Below are positions 44,008 through 53,337 of a DNA stretch of 64,000 bases, one piece after another. The stretch's first letter is position 1. Every line of letters begins with the position of its first letter. The position numbers were made by a program, and so were the translations under genes. The DNA comes from JAENVU01 sp963756815 (lineage in GTDB: Bacteria > Actinomycetota > Acidimicrobiia > IMCC26256 > JAENVU01). The stretch is taken from assembly GCA_963756815.1 (NCBI GenBank), contig CAVWPR010000005.1, positions 62,001-126,000 on the forward strand, given 5' to 3'. The notes beneath the pieces were generated by a model. It was not told the origin of the DNA, did not search any database, and was given only the letters and a program-made list of their open reading frames with translations.

Positions 44008-47000
44008 GTGGCGGCTGACGCGCTCGGCCCGTTCTCTCCCGCGGTGCGGGAGTGGTTCGACACCACCTTCGGCGCGCCCACGGACGCCCAGGCCAAGGGC
44101 TGGCCGGCGATCGCGGCCGGTGACCACACCCTGATCCTCGCCCCGACCGGTTCGGGGAAGACCCTCGCCGCCTTCCTCTGGGCGATCGACCGGCTCGTCA
44201 CCGACCCGGTGCCCGACAAGACCGAACGCACCCGGGTCCTCTACCTCTCGCCGATCAAGGCCCTCGCGGTCGACGTGGAGAAGAACCTGCGGGCACCGGT
44301 CGCCGGGATCCGGGCCGCGGCCGAGCGGCGGGGCGAGACCCTCCACACGCCGACCGTCGGCATCCGCACCGGCGACACGCCGGCCAAGGAGCGCAGCGCC
44401 CTCCGTCGCCACCCGCCCGACATCCTGATCACGACGCCCGAGTCGCTGTACCTGATGCTCACCTCCGGGGCGCGAGAGAACCTGCGCGACGTCAGGTGGG
44501 TGATCGTCGACGAGATCCACGCCATCGCCGGCACGAAGCGCGGCGCGCACCTCGCGCTGTCGCTCGAGCGGCTCGACGCGATCTCCACGACGCCGCCGCA
44601 ACGCATCGGCCTGTCGGCCACCCAACGCCCGCTCGACGAGATCGCGCGCTTCCTCGGCGGCCGCACCGCCGAGGGGCCCCGGCCGGTGACCGTCGTCGAC
44701 GCCGGCGTCCGCAAGGCGCTCGACCTCGAGGTCATCGTGCCGATCGAGGACATGGGCGCGCTCGGCGCGCGTATCGAGGAGATGCCGGGCACGCCGCTCG
44801 ACGGTGAAGCGCGCTCGAGCATCTGGCCGCACGTGCACCCGCGCATCCTCGAGCAGATCCGCGCCCACCGCACCACGCTCATCTTCTGCAACAACCGGCG
44901 CCTCGCCGAGCGCCTCGCCGGTCGCCTCAACGAGCTCGCGGGCGAGGAGCTGGTGAAGGCGCACCACGGTTCCCTCGCCCGCGAGCAGCGCCTCCTCGTG
45001 GAGGACGAGCTGAAGACCGGCCGCTTGCGCGCGCTCGTCGCCACGAGCAGCCTCGAGCTCGGCATCGACATGGGCACCGTCGACCTCGTGATCCAGGTCG
45101 AGTCGCCGGGCGCAGTGAGCCGCGGCCTCCAGCGCATCGGCCGGGCGGGCCACCAGGTGGGCGAGCCCAGCACCGGCAAGATCTTCCCCAAGTACCGCGG
45201 CGACCTGCTCGAGGTCGCGGTCGTCGTCGAGCGGATGCGCGCCGGCGCCATCGAGTCGACGCGGATCGTGCGGAATCCCCTCGACGTGCTCGCGCAGCAG
45301 ATCGTCGCGATGTGCGCGGTCGACGAGTGGAACGTCGACGAGCTCGCCGCCACCGTGCGTGGCGCGGCGAACTTCGCCGAGCTCGGTGACGACACCTTCA
45401 CCGCGGTGCTCGACCTCCTCGCCGGCCGCTACCCGTCGGACGAATTCGCCGGGTTGCGCCCGCGCGTCGTCTGGGACCGCCTGCGCGGCACCGTGCGGGC
45501 ACGGGACGGCGCCGGCCGCATCGCCATCACCAACGGTGGCACCATCCCGGACCGCGGCCTCTTCGGTGTGTTCCTCCCCGAGGGCACCCGTGTCGGCGAG
45601 CTCGACGAGGAGATGGTCTACGAGAGCCGGCCCGGCGAGACCTTCGTGCTCGGCGCGAGCACCTGGCGGATCGACCAGATCACCCACGACCGCGTGATCG
45701 TGCTCCCGGCGCCGGGCGAGCAGGGGAAGATGCCGTTCTGGCACGGCGACCAGCCGGGCCGGCCCATCGAGCTGGGCCGGGCCATCGGTGCCTTCACGCG
45801 CGACCTGCGGGCGCGGACCGCCGATGATGCCGTCGCCCACCTCCAGTCCGAGACCGCGCTCGACGAGCTCGCGGCCCGCAACCTCGTCGCCTACCTCGAC
45901 GAGCAGGTCGAGGCCACCGGCGCCGTACCGGACGACCGCACGATCGTGATCGAGCGGTTCCCCGACGAGCTGGGTGACTGGCGGATCTGCGTCCTGACGC
46001 CCTTCGGGGCGCGCGTGCACGCGCCATGGGGCATGGCCCTGCGTCAAGGACTGAGCGACCGGCTCGGCGTCGACGTCCAGGTGCTGTGGAGCGACGACGG
46101 CATCGTGCTGCGCCTCCCGGACGCGGTCGACCACTTCCCGGTGGAGGACCTCGTCCTCGACCCGGAGCGAGTGGAGGATCTCGTCGTCGAAGCGTTGCCG
46201 GGCTCGTCACTCTTCGGCGCCCGCTTCCGCGAGGCCGCGGCACGTGCGCTGCTCCTGCCCAAGCGGCGACCCGGCGAGCGCACCCCGTTGTGGCAGCAGC
46301 GCCAGAAGGCGGCCGGTCTGCTCGAGGTTGCCGCCGGCCACCCCAGCTTCCCCATCATCCTCGAGACCACCCGCGAATGTCTGCAGGACGTCTTCGACCT
46401 GCCCGCCCTCCTCGAGGTGCTGCGCGACCTGCGATCCCGCAAGGTGCGGATGGTCACCGTCGACACGCCGAAGGCGTCGCCCTTCGCGCAGTCGCTCCTC
46501 TACTCGTGGATCGCGACGTTCATGTACGAGGGCGACGCACCCCTCGCCGAGCGCCGGGCCGCCGCCCTCGCGCTCGACCGCGATCTCCTGCGCGAGCTGC
46601 TCGGCACCGAGGAGCTCCGGGAGCTGCTCGACGGCGACGCGCTCGCCGAGCTCGAGCTCGAGCTCCAGCGCCTCACCCCGGCGATGCAGGAACGGATACG
46701 CGGCGCGGACGACGTCGTCGACCTGCTGCGCGACCTCGGCGACCTGAGTGCGACGGAGCTCGCGGCACGGCTGCCGGTCGCGCTCGCGCCACCACTCACC
46801 GAGTTGCGCGACGCCCGCCGTGTCGTCGACGTCGCGGTGGCGGGCGAGTCACGGGTGATCGCGGCCGAGGACGCGTCGGTCTACCGGGACGTGCTCGGCG
46901 CCGCGCTGCCACCGGGCCTGCCCGCCGCGTTCACCGAATCGCGCGCCACGCCGCTCGTGGACCTCGTGGCGCGCTTCGCCCGCACGCACGGTCCGTTCAC

Positions 47001-48398
47001 CACCCGCGACGTCGCCACCCGCTACGGCCTGTCCGCGGACCGACTCGACGACGCGCTCCAGACGCTCGTCGACACCGACCGGCTCGTACGGGGCGAGTTC
47101 CGACCCGACGGCACCGAGCGTGAGTGGTGCGACACGGGTGTGCTGCGCCGGCTTCGGCGCCGGAGCCTGGCCAGGCTCCGCCACGAGGTGGAACCGGTCG
47201 ACCCGGAGGTCATGGCCCGGTTCCTCCCCGCCTGGCACGGCATGGACGCACCGCGGCACGGCACCGACGCGCTCCTCGACGCGCTCACGCTCCTGCAGGG
47301 CGCACCGGTCCCCGCGTCCACGCTCGAGGTCGACGTCCTCCCCGCGCGCGTCGGCGGCTACCGCCCGGACCTGCTCGACGAGCTCATCGCGAGCGGCGAG
47401 GTGGTGTGGTCCGGCGCCGGCGCGATCGGGCCGCGCGACGGCCGCATCGTGCTCGCGTTCCGCGAGAGCGCTCCGCTGCTGCTCCCGCCGCCGCTCGACC
47501 GGCCCGAGGGCCCGGTACACGACGCGCTCGTCGACTGGCTCGCCACGGCCGGCGCGTCGTTCTGGCCGCAGCTGCTCGGTGCGGCGGGCAACGCGCCCGA
47601 GCCTGAGGTGCTGGCCGCACTGTGGGACCTCGTGTGGTCGGGCCACGTGACCAACGACGGGCTCGCGCCATTGCGCGCGCAGCTCGGTCGGGGCCGCACG
47701 GCCCGGCGCTCCACCGCGCGCCCTCGGCCCGGCGGGCTCCGGCGCATCGGTCCACCCGCCGGCGCGGGTCGGTGGTCACTCGTCCGCAGCGGTGCCGACG
47801 TCGACGCGACGCCCACCGCGCGGGCCCACGCGCTCGCCACCCAGCTGCTCGAACGCCACGGAGTCGTCACCCGCGAGGGCGCGCGGGCCGAGGGCATCGT
47901 CGGCGGGTACGCCGCGGTGTACCCGGTGCTCCGCGCGCTCGAGGAGTCGGGCAAGGTGCGGCGCGGCTACTTCGTCGCCGGGCTGGGCGCCGCGGAGTTC
48001 GCGCTGCCCGGTGCGGTCGACCGGCTGCGTGCTCATCGCAACGCGGATGCGGACGCGGAGCCTCGCGTGCTCGCGGCCACCGATCCGGCCCAGCCGTACG
48101 GCGCTGCGCTGCCGTGGCCGGAGACGGACGGCCGGCCGAGTCGCGCTGCCGGCGCCTACGTCGTGCTGCGCGACGGACGGCTCGTCGCCTACCTGGAACG
48201 CGGTGCCCGCACGCTCACGACGTTCTCGCCGGAGCCCGACTGGTGTGGCCCGCTCGTGACGCTCGTGAAGGACGGCCGCCTCCGTCAGATCGAGCTCACG
48301 CAGATCGACGGCCGGCCGGTCCGCGAACATCCTCACGCCGAGGCCTGGCGCGCCGCCGGCGCCCGGGACACCCCCGCGGTGTGGTCCTCCGCGGCTGA
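44008..48398 (+). CDS. lhr: Lhr-type ATP-dependent DNA helicase
   Basis: About 1,463 aa, the size of full-length actinobacterial Lhr. Walker A (LAPTGSGKT), Walker B (IVDEIH), motif III region (GLSATQRP) and the RecA2 motifs (VATSSLELGIDMG, GLQRIGRAGHQVG) are followed by the winged-helix and large C-terminal domains. It translocates 3'-5' on single-stranded DNA in repair. GTG 44008 follows TACCGT by 6 nt. One C is missing from a run near 48372; with six C the protein ends DTPRGVVLRG at TGA 48396. The open frame that continues over ilvC is a shadow. Confidence 0.88.
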
Positions 48399-48413
48399 CC
48401 ACCCCGCGTCATC

Positions 48414-48466
48414 GCATTTCTGCGGGGGACTCGAACCTCTGACTGCCGATTCGCCGCAAATTTGCG
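48414..48466 (-). other. tRNA-T-arm-like fragment and small palindromes between lhr and ilvC
   Basis: On the minus strand the text AGAGGTTCGAGTCCCCC looks like the 3' half of a tRNA, but the stem pairs poorly and no 5' half or anticodon arm is present. CGCAAATTTGCG (48455-48466) is a perfect palindrome, and CGCA-GAAA-TGCG (48425-48414) is a hairpin with a GNRA loop. Being just after the ilvC stop, the hairpins may help end the ilv transcript. Confidence 0.35.
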
Positions 48467-48471
48467 CGAGG

Positions 48472-49500
48472 TCAGCCGCCGGAGACCTCTTGCGGCTTGG
48501 CCTTGCCCTGCGAGATCCACGGCATCATCCCGCGGAGCTGCGCGCCCACCGCCTCGATCGGGTGCTCGCGTCCCGCGGCCTGCAGCTTCGTGAAGTTGGG
48601 CCGGCCGGCCTCGTTCTCCGCGATCCACTCCTGCGCGAACTCGCCGCTCTGGATCTCGCCGAGGATCTTCTTCATCTCGGCCTTGGTGGCCGACGTGACG
48701 ACGCGGGGACCCCGCGTCATGTCGCCGTACTCGGCGGTGTCCGAGATCGAGTAGCGCATGTTGGAGATGCCGCCCTCGTAGATGAGGTCGACGATGAGCT
48801 TCACCTCGTGGAGCGTCTCGAAGTACGCGGACTCGGGCTGGTACCCGGCCTCGACCAGCGTCTCGAACGAGTTGCGGATGAGCTCGGTGAGCCCGCCGCA
48901 GAGCACCACCTGCTCACCGAACAGGTCGGTCTCGGTCTCCTCCTGGAACGTGGTGTCGAGCACGCCTCCGCGCGTGGCACCGATGCCCTTGGCGTAGGCG
49001 AGCGCGATCGCCCGGGCGTTCCCGGACGCGTCCTGCGCGACCGCGACGAGCGCCGGCACTCCGCCGCCCTCCGTGTAGGTGCGGCGCACGAGGTGACCGG
49101 GCCCCTTGGGCGCGATCATCCAGACGTCGACACCCTCGGGCGGCTGGATCTGGTCGAAGTGGATGTTGAAGCCGTGCGCGAACGCCAGGGAGTTGCCCGG
49201 CTGGAGGTTCGGCTCGATGTCGGCCTGGTACACCTTCTTCTGCTCGGTGTCGGGCAGCAGCACCATCACGACGTCGGCGGCTTGGACGGCCTCGGCGGTG
49301 GTGAGCACCTTGAGTCCGGCCTCCTCGGCCTTCGGCGCGCTCGACGATCCCTCGCGCAGGCCGACGATGACGTCGACGCCCGACTCCTTCAGGTTCAGCG
49401 CGTGGGCGTGACCCTGGGAGCCGTACCCGAGGATCGCGACGGTCTTGCCGTCGAGCAACCCGAGGTCGGCACCGTCGTCGTACGTGATCGTCGCGGCCAT
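48472..49500 (-). CDS. ilvC: Ketol-acid reductoisomerase
   Basis: 342 aa, class I length. The NADPH fold has GYGSQGHAHALNLKESG at about residue 26, and the knotted C-terminal domain carries the Mg/substrate acids (DLFGEQVVLCGG, EGGISNMRYSISDTAE). It converts acetolactate and acetohydroxybutyrate into dihydroxy acids in valine, leucine and isoleucine synthesis. Last gene of the ilvB-ilvN-ilvC operon, about 80 bp after ilvN. Confidence 0.95.
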   Translation of the reverse strand: MAATITYDDGADLGLLDGKTVAILGYGSQGHAHALNLKESGVDVIVGLREGSSSAPKAEEAGLKVLTTAEAVQAADVVMVLLPDTEQKKVYQADIEPNLQPGNSLAFAHGFNIHFDQIQPPEGVDVWMIAPKGPGHLVRRTYTEGGGVPALVAVAQDASGNARAIALAYAKGIGATRGGVLDTTFQEETETDLFGEQVVLCGGLTELIRNSFETLVEAGYQPESAYFETLHEVKLIVDLIYEGGISNMRYSISDTAEYGDMTRGPRVVTSATKAEMKKILGEIQSGEFAQEWIAENEAGRPNFTKLQAAGREHPIEAVGAQLRGMMPWISQGKAKPQEVSGG

Positions 49501-49581
49501 CTCAGCGTCCTTCTTCGAATGTGAGCGCGAATCGCGGCCTGCAGCAGCCGAATCGCGTGTCGGAACGGGCGGAACGGTAAC

Positions 49582-50106
49582 TCAGGCGCTTCGGTTCTTG
49601 ACGACCCGGAGCTTGCTGGGCTGGCGGCTCAGCTTCGGCAGCGCGATCCGACCCGTCCGTTGCAGCTCGACGATGCCGAACGGCTTGAGCAGATCGGTCA
49701 TCGCGTCGAGCTTGTCCGGTTGGCCGGCGACCATGAGCGTGAGCGCCTCGAAGCCGACGTCGAGGATCTTGGCCTCGAAGATCGACGCCAGCTCGGTCGC
49801 CTGCGACCGCGCGTCGGCGGTGCCCTTGATCGTCACGAGCATCAGCTCGCGCTCGACCGCGTCGGAGTCGGCCAGCTCGCTGATCTTGATGACGGGGATC
49901 AGCTTGTTGAGCTGCTTGGTGATCTGCTCGACGAGGGCGGCGTCACCGTCGACCACGACGGTCATGCGGGAGTAGCGGTCGTCCTCGGTCGGGCTGACCG
50001 CGAGGGAGTAGATGTTGTAGCCCCGCCGGGCGAAGAGTCCGGACACGCGCGACAGCACGCCGAACTTGTTCTCCACCAGGACGCTCAGGATGTGGTGGTT
50101 CGCCAT
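49582..50106 (-). CDS. ilvN: Acetolactate synthase small (regulatory) subunit
   Basis: 174 aa. The N-terminal ACT domain (LSVLVENKFGVLSRVSGLFARRG) binds valine for feedback inhibition, and the second half (IFEAKILDVGFEALTLMVAG, LLKPFGIVELQRTGRIALP) interacts with the large subunit. ATG 50106 begins 1 nt after the ilvB stop, so translation is coupled and subunit ratio controlled. Confidence 0.93.
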   Translation of the reverse strand: MANHHILSVLVENKFGVLSRVSGLFARRGYNIYSLAVSPTEDDRYSRMTVVVDGDAALVEQITKQLNKLIPVIKISELADSDAVERELMLVTIKGTADARSQATELASIFEAKILDVGFEALTLMVAGQPDKLDAMTDLLKPFGIVELQRTGRIALPKLSRQPSKLRVVKNRSA

Positions 50107-50107
50107 C

Positions 50108-51832
50108 TCAGCGACCTCCCCGGTTGTCGGTCTCGGGACCGAGGATCACCTCGTCGTTGACGGAGCCGGCCGGCACCATCGGGTACACCTTCTCGCGGTA
50201 GTCGGTGCGGAAGTCGATGACCACCGGGCGGTCGTCGATCGCGTTCGCCTTCTCGATCGTGGGCGCGACGTCACTCGGGTCCTCCACGCGGAAGCCGACG
50301 CAGCCCATCGCCTCGGCCCACTTCACGTAGTCGGGCAGGTCGGGCGAGAGGTACACCTCGCTGTAGCGCTCCTCGTAGAAGAGCTCCTGCCACTGTCGGA
50401 CCATGCCGAGGTAGGCGTTGTTCAGGATCGCGATCTTCACCGGGATCCGCTCGGCCGCGGCCGTCACCATCTCCTGCGCGGTCATCTGGAAGCAGCCGTC
50501 ACCGTCGACCGCCCACACCGTCTTGTCGGGGCAGCCGACCTTGGCGCCGATCGCCGCCGGCACCGAGAAGCCCATCGTGCCGAGACCGCCGGAGTTCACC
50601 CACGTGTAGGGGTGCTCGAAACGCCAGTGCTGGCTGGCCCACATCTGGTGCTGACCCACGCCGGACGCGAGGATCGTGTCGTCGGGCGCCTGGGCGCGCA
50701 GCTCCTCGATCACGTACTGCGGCTTCAGCGGACCGTCCTCGGGCTGGTCGTAGTGGAGCGGGTGCTCGGTCTGCCAGCTGCGCAGCGTCTCCCGCCAGGG
50801 CGCGAGATCCGGCCACTCGCGCTTGGCCTGGTCGGCCTTCACCGCGGTGGTGATGCGCTCGATCACGTTGCGGCAGTCGCCCACGATCGGCACGTCGGGC
50901 CGGCGGACCTTGCCCAGCTCGGCCGGGTCGACGTCGACGTGGATGATCTTCGCCTCGGGCGCGAAGCCGTCGAGCTTGCCGGTGACGCGGTCGTCGAACC
51001 GAGCGCCCAGCGCGATCAGCAGATCCGACCGCTGCATCGCGGTGATCGCCGTGTAGTTGCCGTGCATGCCGGGCATGCCGAGCGCGAGCTCGTGGCTGTC
51101 GGGGAACGCGCCGCGCGCCATCAGCGTGGTCACGACGGGGATGCCGGTGGTCTCGGCCAAGTCCCGCAGTGCCTCGGCCGCACGCGCCTTGAGGATGCCA
51201 CCGCCCGCGTAGATCACCGGCCGGTGCGCCTCGCCGATGAGCCGCGCTGCGTCCTTGATCTGCTTCGGGTGCCCCTTGAGGTTCGGCTTGTACCCCGGCA
51301 GGTCGACGGTCTCGGGCCACTCCCAGTCCATCATCTGGTTGGCGATGTCCTTCGGCACGTCGACGAGCACCGGACCGGGCCGGCCCGTGGTCGCGACGTG
51401 GAACGCCTCACGGATCGTGCGCGGGATGTCCTGCGCGTCGGTGATGAGCCAGTTGTGCTTGGTCACCGGCATGGTGATGCCGACGGTGTCGCACTCCTGG
51501 AACGCGTCGGTGCCGATCACCGAGTACGGCACCTGACCCGTGATGACCACGAGCGGGATCGAGTCCATGTACGCGTCGGCCAGTGGCGTGACGATGTTCG
51601 TGGCCGCGGGTCCGCTCGTCACCATGGCCACGCCGGGGCGGCCGGTGGCGTGGGCGTAGCCCTCCGCCATGTGGCCGGCGCCCTGCTCGTGGCGCACCAG
51701 GATGTGCCGGATCGAGGAATCGATCAGCGGGTCGTAGACCGGCAGGATCGCACCGCCGGGAAGGCCGAACATGACCTCGGTGCCTTCCATCTCCAGGCTG
51801 CGGATCAGGGCTTGGGCTCCGGTCAGTTTCAT
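50108..51832 (-). CDS. ilvB: Acetolactate synthase large (catalytic) subunit
   Basis: 574 aa. The catalytic Glu is in VRHEQGAGHMAEGYA, FAD/regulatory segments in the middle, and the ThDP-Mg motif is GDGCFQMTAQEMVTA ending in ILNN. It condenses two pyruvates, or pyruvate plus 2-ketobutyrate, as the first common step of branched-chain amino acid synthesis. A 140-nt leader with a Leu-Leu-Val-Val-Ile peptide and an attenuator terminator precedes it. Confidence 0.95.
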   Translation of the reverse strand: MKLTGAQALIRSLEMEGTEVMFGLPGGAILPVYDPLIDSSIRHILVRHEQGAGHMAEGYAHATGRPGVAMVTSGPAATNIVTPLADAYMDSIPLVVITGQVPYSVIGTDAFQECDTVGITMPVTKHNWLITDAQDIPRTIREAFHVATTGRPGPVLVDVPKDIANQMMDWEWPETVDLPGYKPNLKGHPKQIKDAARLIGEAHRPVIYAGGGILKARAAEALRDLAETTGIPVVTTLMARGAFPDSHELALGMPGMHGNYTAITAMQRSDLLIALGARFDDRVTGKLDGFAPEAKIIHVDVDPAELGKVRRPDVPIVGDCRNVIERITTAVKADQAKREWPDLAPWRETLRSWQTEHPLHYDQPEDGPLKPQYVIEELRAQAPDDTILASGVGQHQMWASQHWRFEHPYTWVNSGGLGTMGFSVPAAIGAKVGCPDKTVWAVDGDGCFQMTAQEMVTAAAERIPVKIAILNNAYLGMVRQWQELFYEERYSEVYLSPDLPDYVKWAEAMGCVGFRVEDPSDVAPTIEKANAIDDRPVVIDFRTDYREKVYPMVPAGSVNDEVILGPETDNRGGR

Positions 51833-51876
51833 GGTGTCTCCAGGGGAAGGTCCGGATCTCGAGGGGTCCGGACGCG

Positions 51877-51901
51877 AAAAACCCTCCGCTTCTGCGGAGG
51901 G
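51877..51901 (-). terminator. Attenuator terminator of the ilv operon
   Basis: On the minus strand CCCTCCGC-AGAA-GCGGAGGG forms a perfect 8-bp stem (51901-51894 with 51889-51882) followed by five T (51881-51877). It lies between the leader peptide and ilvB, in the position of a transcription attenuator. Confidence 0.88.
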
Positions 51902-51904
51902 CGA

Positions 51905-51933
51905 GGCGTACGGACGCGAGTGAGCCGTACGCC
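51905..51933 (-). promoter_or_regulatory. Leader stem (pause/anti-antiterminator) of the ilv attenuator
   Basis: GGCGTACGG and CCGTACGCC (51933-51925 and 51913-51905) form a perfect 9-bp stem beginning at the leader peptide stop codon. If the ribosome stalls on the peptide this stem would not form, which is the usual switch against the terminator. Confidence 0.7.
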
Positions 51934-51971
51934 TACGTGATGACTACGAGGAGGTCGGCGGTCCGGTGCAT
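51933..51971 (-). CDS. Branched-chain amino acid leader peptide of ilvBNC
   Basis: A 12-residue peptide, MHRTADLLVVIT, ending at TAG. Five consecutive regulatory codons (Leu-Leu-Val-Val-Ile) are the products of the pathway, so shortage of any of the three charged tRNAs would stall the ribosome and let transcription continue. It has no Shine-Dalgarno; GATACT lies 9 nt before its ATG, so it is probably translated from a nearly leaderless transcript. Confidence 0.85.
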   Translation of the reverse strand: MHRTADLLVVIT

Positions 51972-51980
51972 GAGGTGGGG

Positions 51981-52009
51981 AGTATCGCCCAGATCAGGCC
52001 GCGACTCAA
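51981..52009 (-). promoter_or_regulatory. Promoter of the ilvBNC operon
   Basis: TTGAGT (52009-52004) and GATACT (51986-51981) are separated by 17 bp on the minus strand, directly upstream of the leader peptide. The -35 overlaps the stop codon of the methyltransferase gene at 52006. Confidence 0.75.
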
Positions 52010-52755
52010 GTCATTTCACGGTCGGTCGTCGCGACGACGAGGAGCTCGCCGTCGCCCGCGCCGACCGGCTCGCGGCCCCAGCCACCGAACACGGCCTCGA
52101 CCGCGAAGCCCGCGTCCGCCAGCGATCTGCGCAAATCGTCCTCGGAGCGGAACCGCAGCGTCGCGTCGCTCGCGAGCTCGGAGCCGTCGTCGAACCGGTA
52201 CCGGATGGTGTGGCTCACCACGTCGTCGTCGACGCGCGTGACCTCGACCGACTGCGCGACCGTGCCGCCACCCGGCAGCACGACGGTCCGGTCCCACTGG
52301 TCCGGCCAGCGCTCCCAGCCGCGGTCGGCGGGATCGCGTGCGTCGAAGGCGAGTCGGCCGCCGGTGACGAGCGCGCGATGGAGGTCGGCGAGCACCGCCG
52401 CCCACTCGGTGTCGGCGACGAAGAACTGCGCGACGTGGCTCGTCATCACTGCCACGTCGAACGCGCGGTCCGGCAGCACGGCCGACGTGCCTTCGATCCA
52501 CGTCACGCGCTCGGCGCCGGGCTTGGCGCGGGCCGCGGCCAACGACGCGCGTGCCGGGTCGACACCGGTCACGGTGTGACCGCGCGCGGCGAAGCCGAGC
52601 GCGAGGCGGCCGGTGCCACAACCGAGATCGAGGGCACGACGCCCCGGACCGGCGTCCTCCACCACCGACACGAAGAAGTCGTCGTCGTGCGACCACGGAC
52701 ACGTCGCGTCGTAGACCTCCACCAGCCGGGGATCGGTGAACTCCGCGTGGCGCAC
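52006..52755 (-). CDS. Class I SAM-dependent methyltransferase
   Basis: 249 aa. The SAM site is ALDLGCGTGRLALGFAARGHTVTGVDP (motif I plus acidic loop), then FDVAVMTSHVAQFF. The C-terminal beta-strand region (VEVTRVDDDVVSHTIRYRF) occurs in small-molecule methyltransferases of this group. Substrate unknown. It ends inside the ilv promoter, so its transcription would run into ilv. GTG 52755 is the chosen start. Confidence 0.75.
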   Translation of the reverse strand: MRHAEFTDPRLVEVYDATCPWSHDDDFFVSVVEDAGPGRRALDLGCGTGRLALGFAARGHTVTGVDPARASLAAARAKPGAERVTWIEGTSAVLPDRAFDVAVMTSHVAQFFVADTEWAAVLADLHRALVTGGRLAFDARDPADRGWERWPDQWDRTVVLPGGGTVAQSVEVTRVDDDVVSHTIRYRFDDGSELASDATLRFRSEDDLRRSLADAGFAVEAVFGGWGREPVGAGDGELLVVATTDREMT

Positions 52756-52762
52756 GACCGAC

Positions 52763-53281
52763 TCAGCCCGACGGCGTGAGGACGAAGACCTTCACCTCGC
52801 GGCCGGTGATCCGTTCGCGGTACTTGTCGTAGCCGGGATACACACGCGCGGCCGCGTCGAGTGCCTCGTCGGTCTCGTGCGGGGTCGCGCGCCGCGCGGT
52901 GACGTCGACGGACCGGTCGCCGTACGCCACCCGGGCCGACGGATGAGCCTCCAGGTTGTGGACCCAACCCGGGGTGTTCGTCTGGCCGAAGTTGGTGCCG
53001 ATGAGCGCCAGGTCGCCGTCGATCGGGATGCCGAGCAGCGGGAGGGGACGAGGTACACCGCTCCTCGCGCCGGTCGTGGTCACGGTGATGATCGGCAGAC
53101 CGGCCACGACGGTGGCGAGCGCGGTCCGGCCGTGCGTGACCCTCAGCAGCGCCCGGTCGAGATGGTGCGCGGTCTTGGAGAACAGCCACGCGCCGGCCCT
53201 CGTCGAAGCACCGCGCTGGAACACGCGTTGGGCCCCGTTGGCCGGCCGGATCTCGTAGCCCACCGTGTCACACAACCCCAT
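52763..53281 (-). CDS. Ddn-like deazaflavin (F420)-dependent nitroreductase family protein
   Basis: 172 aa. TTTGARSGVPRPLPLLGIP, LIGTNFGQTNTPGWVHNLEAHP and the final VFVLTP are characteristic of the split-barrel Ddn family, which uses F420H2 to reduce quinones or nitro compounds. ATG 53281 has a strong GGGAGGG upstream. It may be the last gene of the CMD-CMD-MBL run, 56 bp after it. Confidence 0.78.
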   Translation of the reverse strand: MGLCDTVGYEIRPANGAQRVFQRGASTRAGAWLFSKTAHHLDRALLRVTHGRTALATVVAGLPIITVTTTGARSGVPRPLPLLGIPIDGDLALIGTNFGQTNTPGWVHNLEAHPSARVAYGDRSVDVTARRATPHETDEALDAAARVYPGYDKYRERITGREVKVFVLTPSG

Positions 53282-53337
53282 CGACCCTCCCCTCCCCGAT
53301 CCGGCGGCATCTTCGCGCCGTCGCGGCGAGCAGGGGG

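Noticed and set aside
43345..46134. 929-codon open frame on the minus strand opposite lhr
   Set aside because: It is the complement of the lhr codons in high-GC DNA; the composition is rich in R, G, D and E with no domain, and lhr is clearly real.
48414..48500. A complete tRNA gene after ilvC
   Set aside because: Only a T-arm-like phrase is present; no acceptor pairing, D-arm or anticodon arm could be built.
48399..49524. Lhr reading frame continuing over ilvC on the plus strand
   Set aside because: After 48372 the sequence stops resembling Lhr, and the antisense strand is a perfect ilvC. With one C restored the protein ends naturally at 48398.
49528..49560. Short direct repeats CGAATCGCG between ilvN and ilvC as an operator
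   Set aside because: Two short imperfect copies with no clear symmetry or promoter; the operon is already explained by the leader attenuator.
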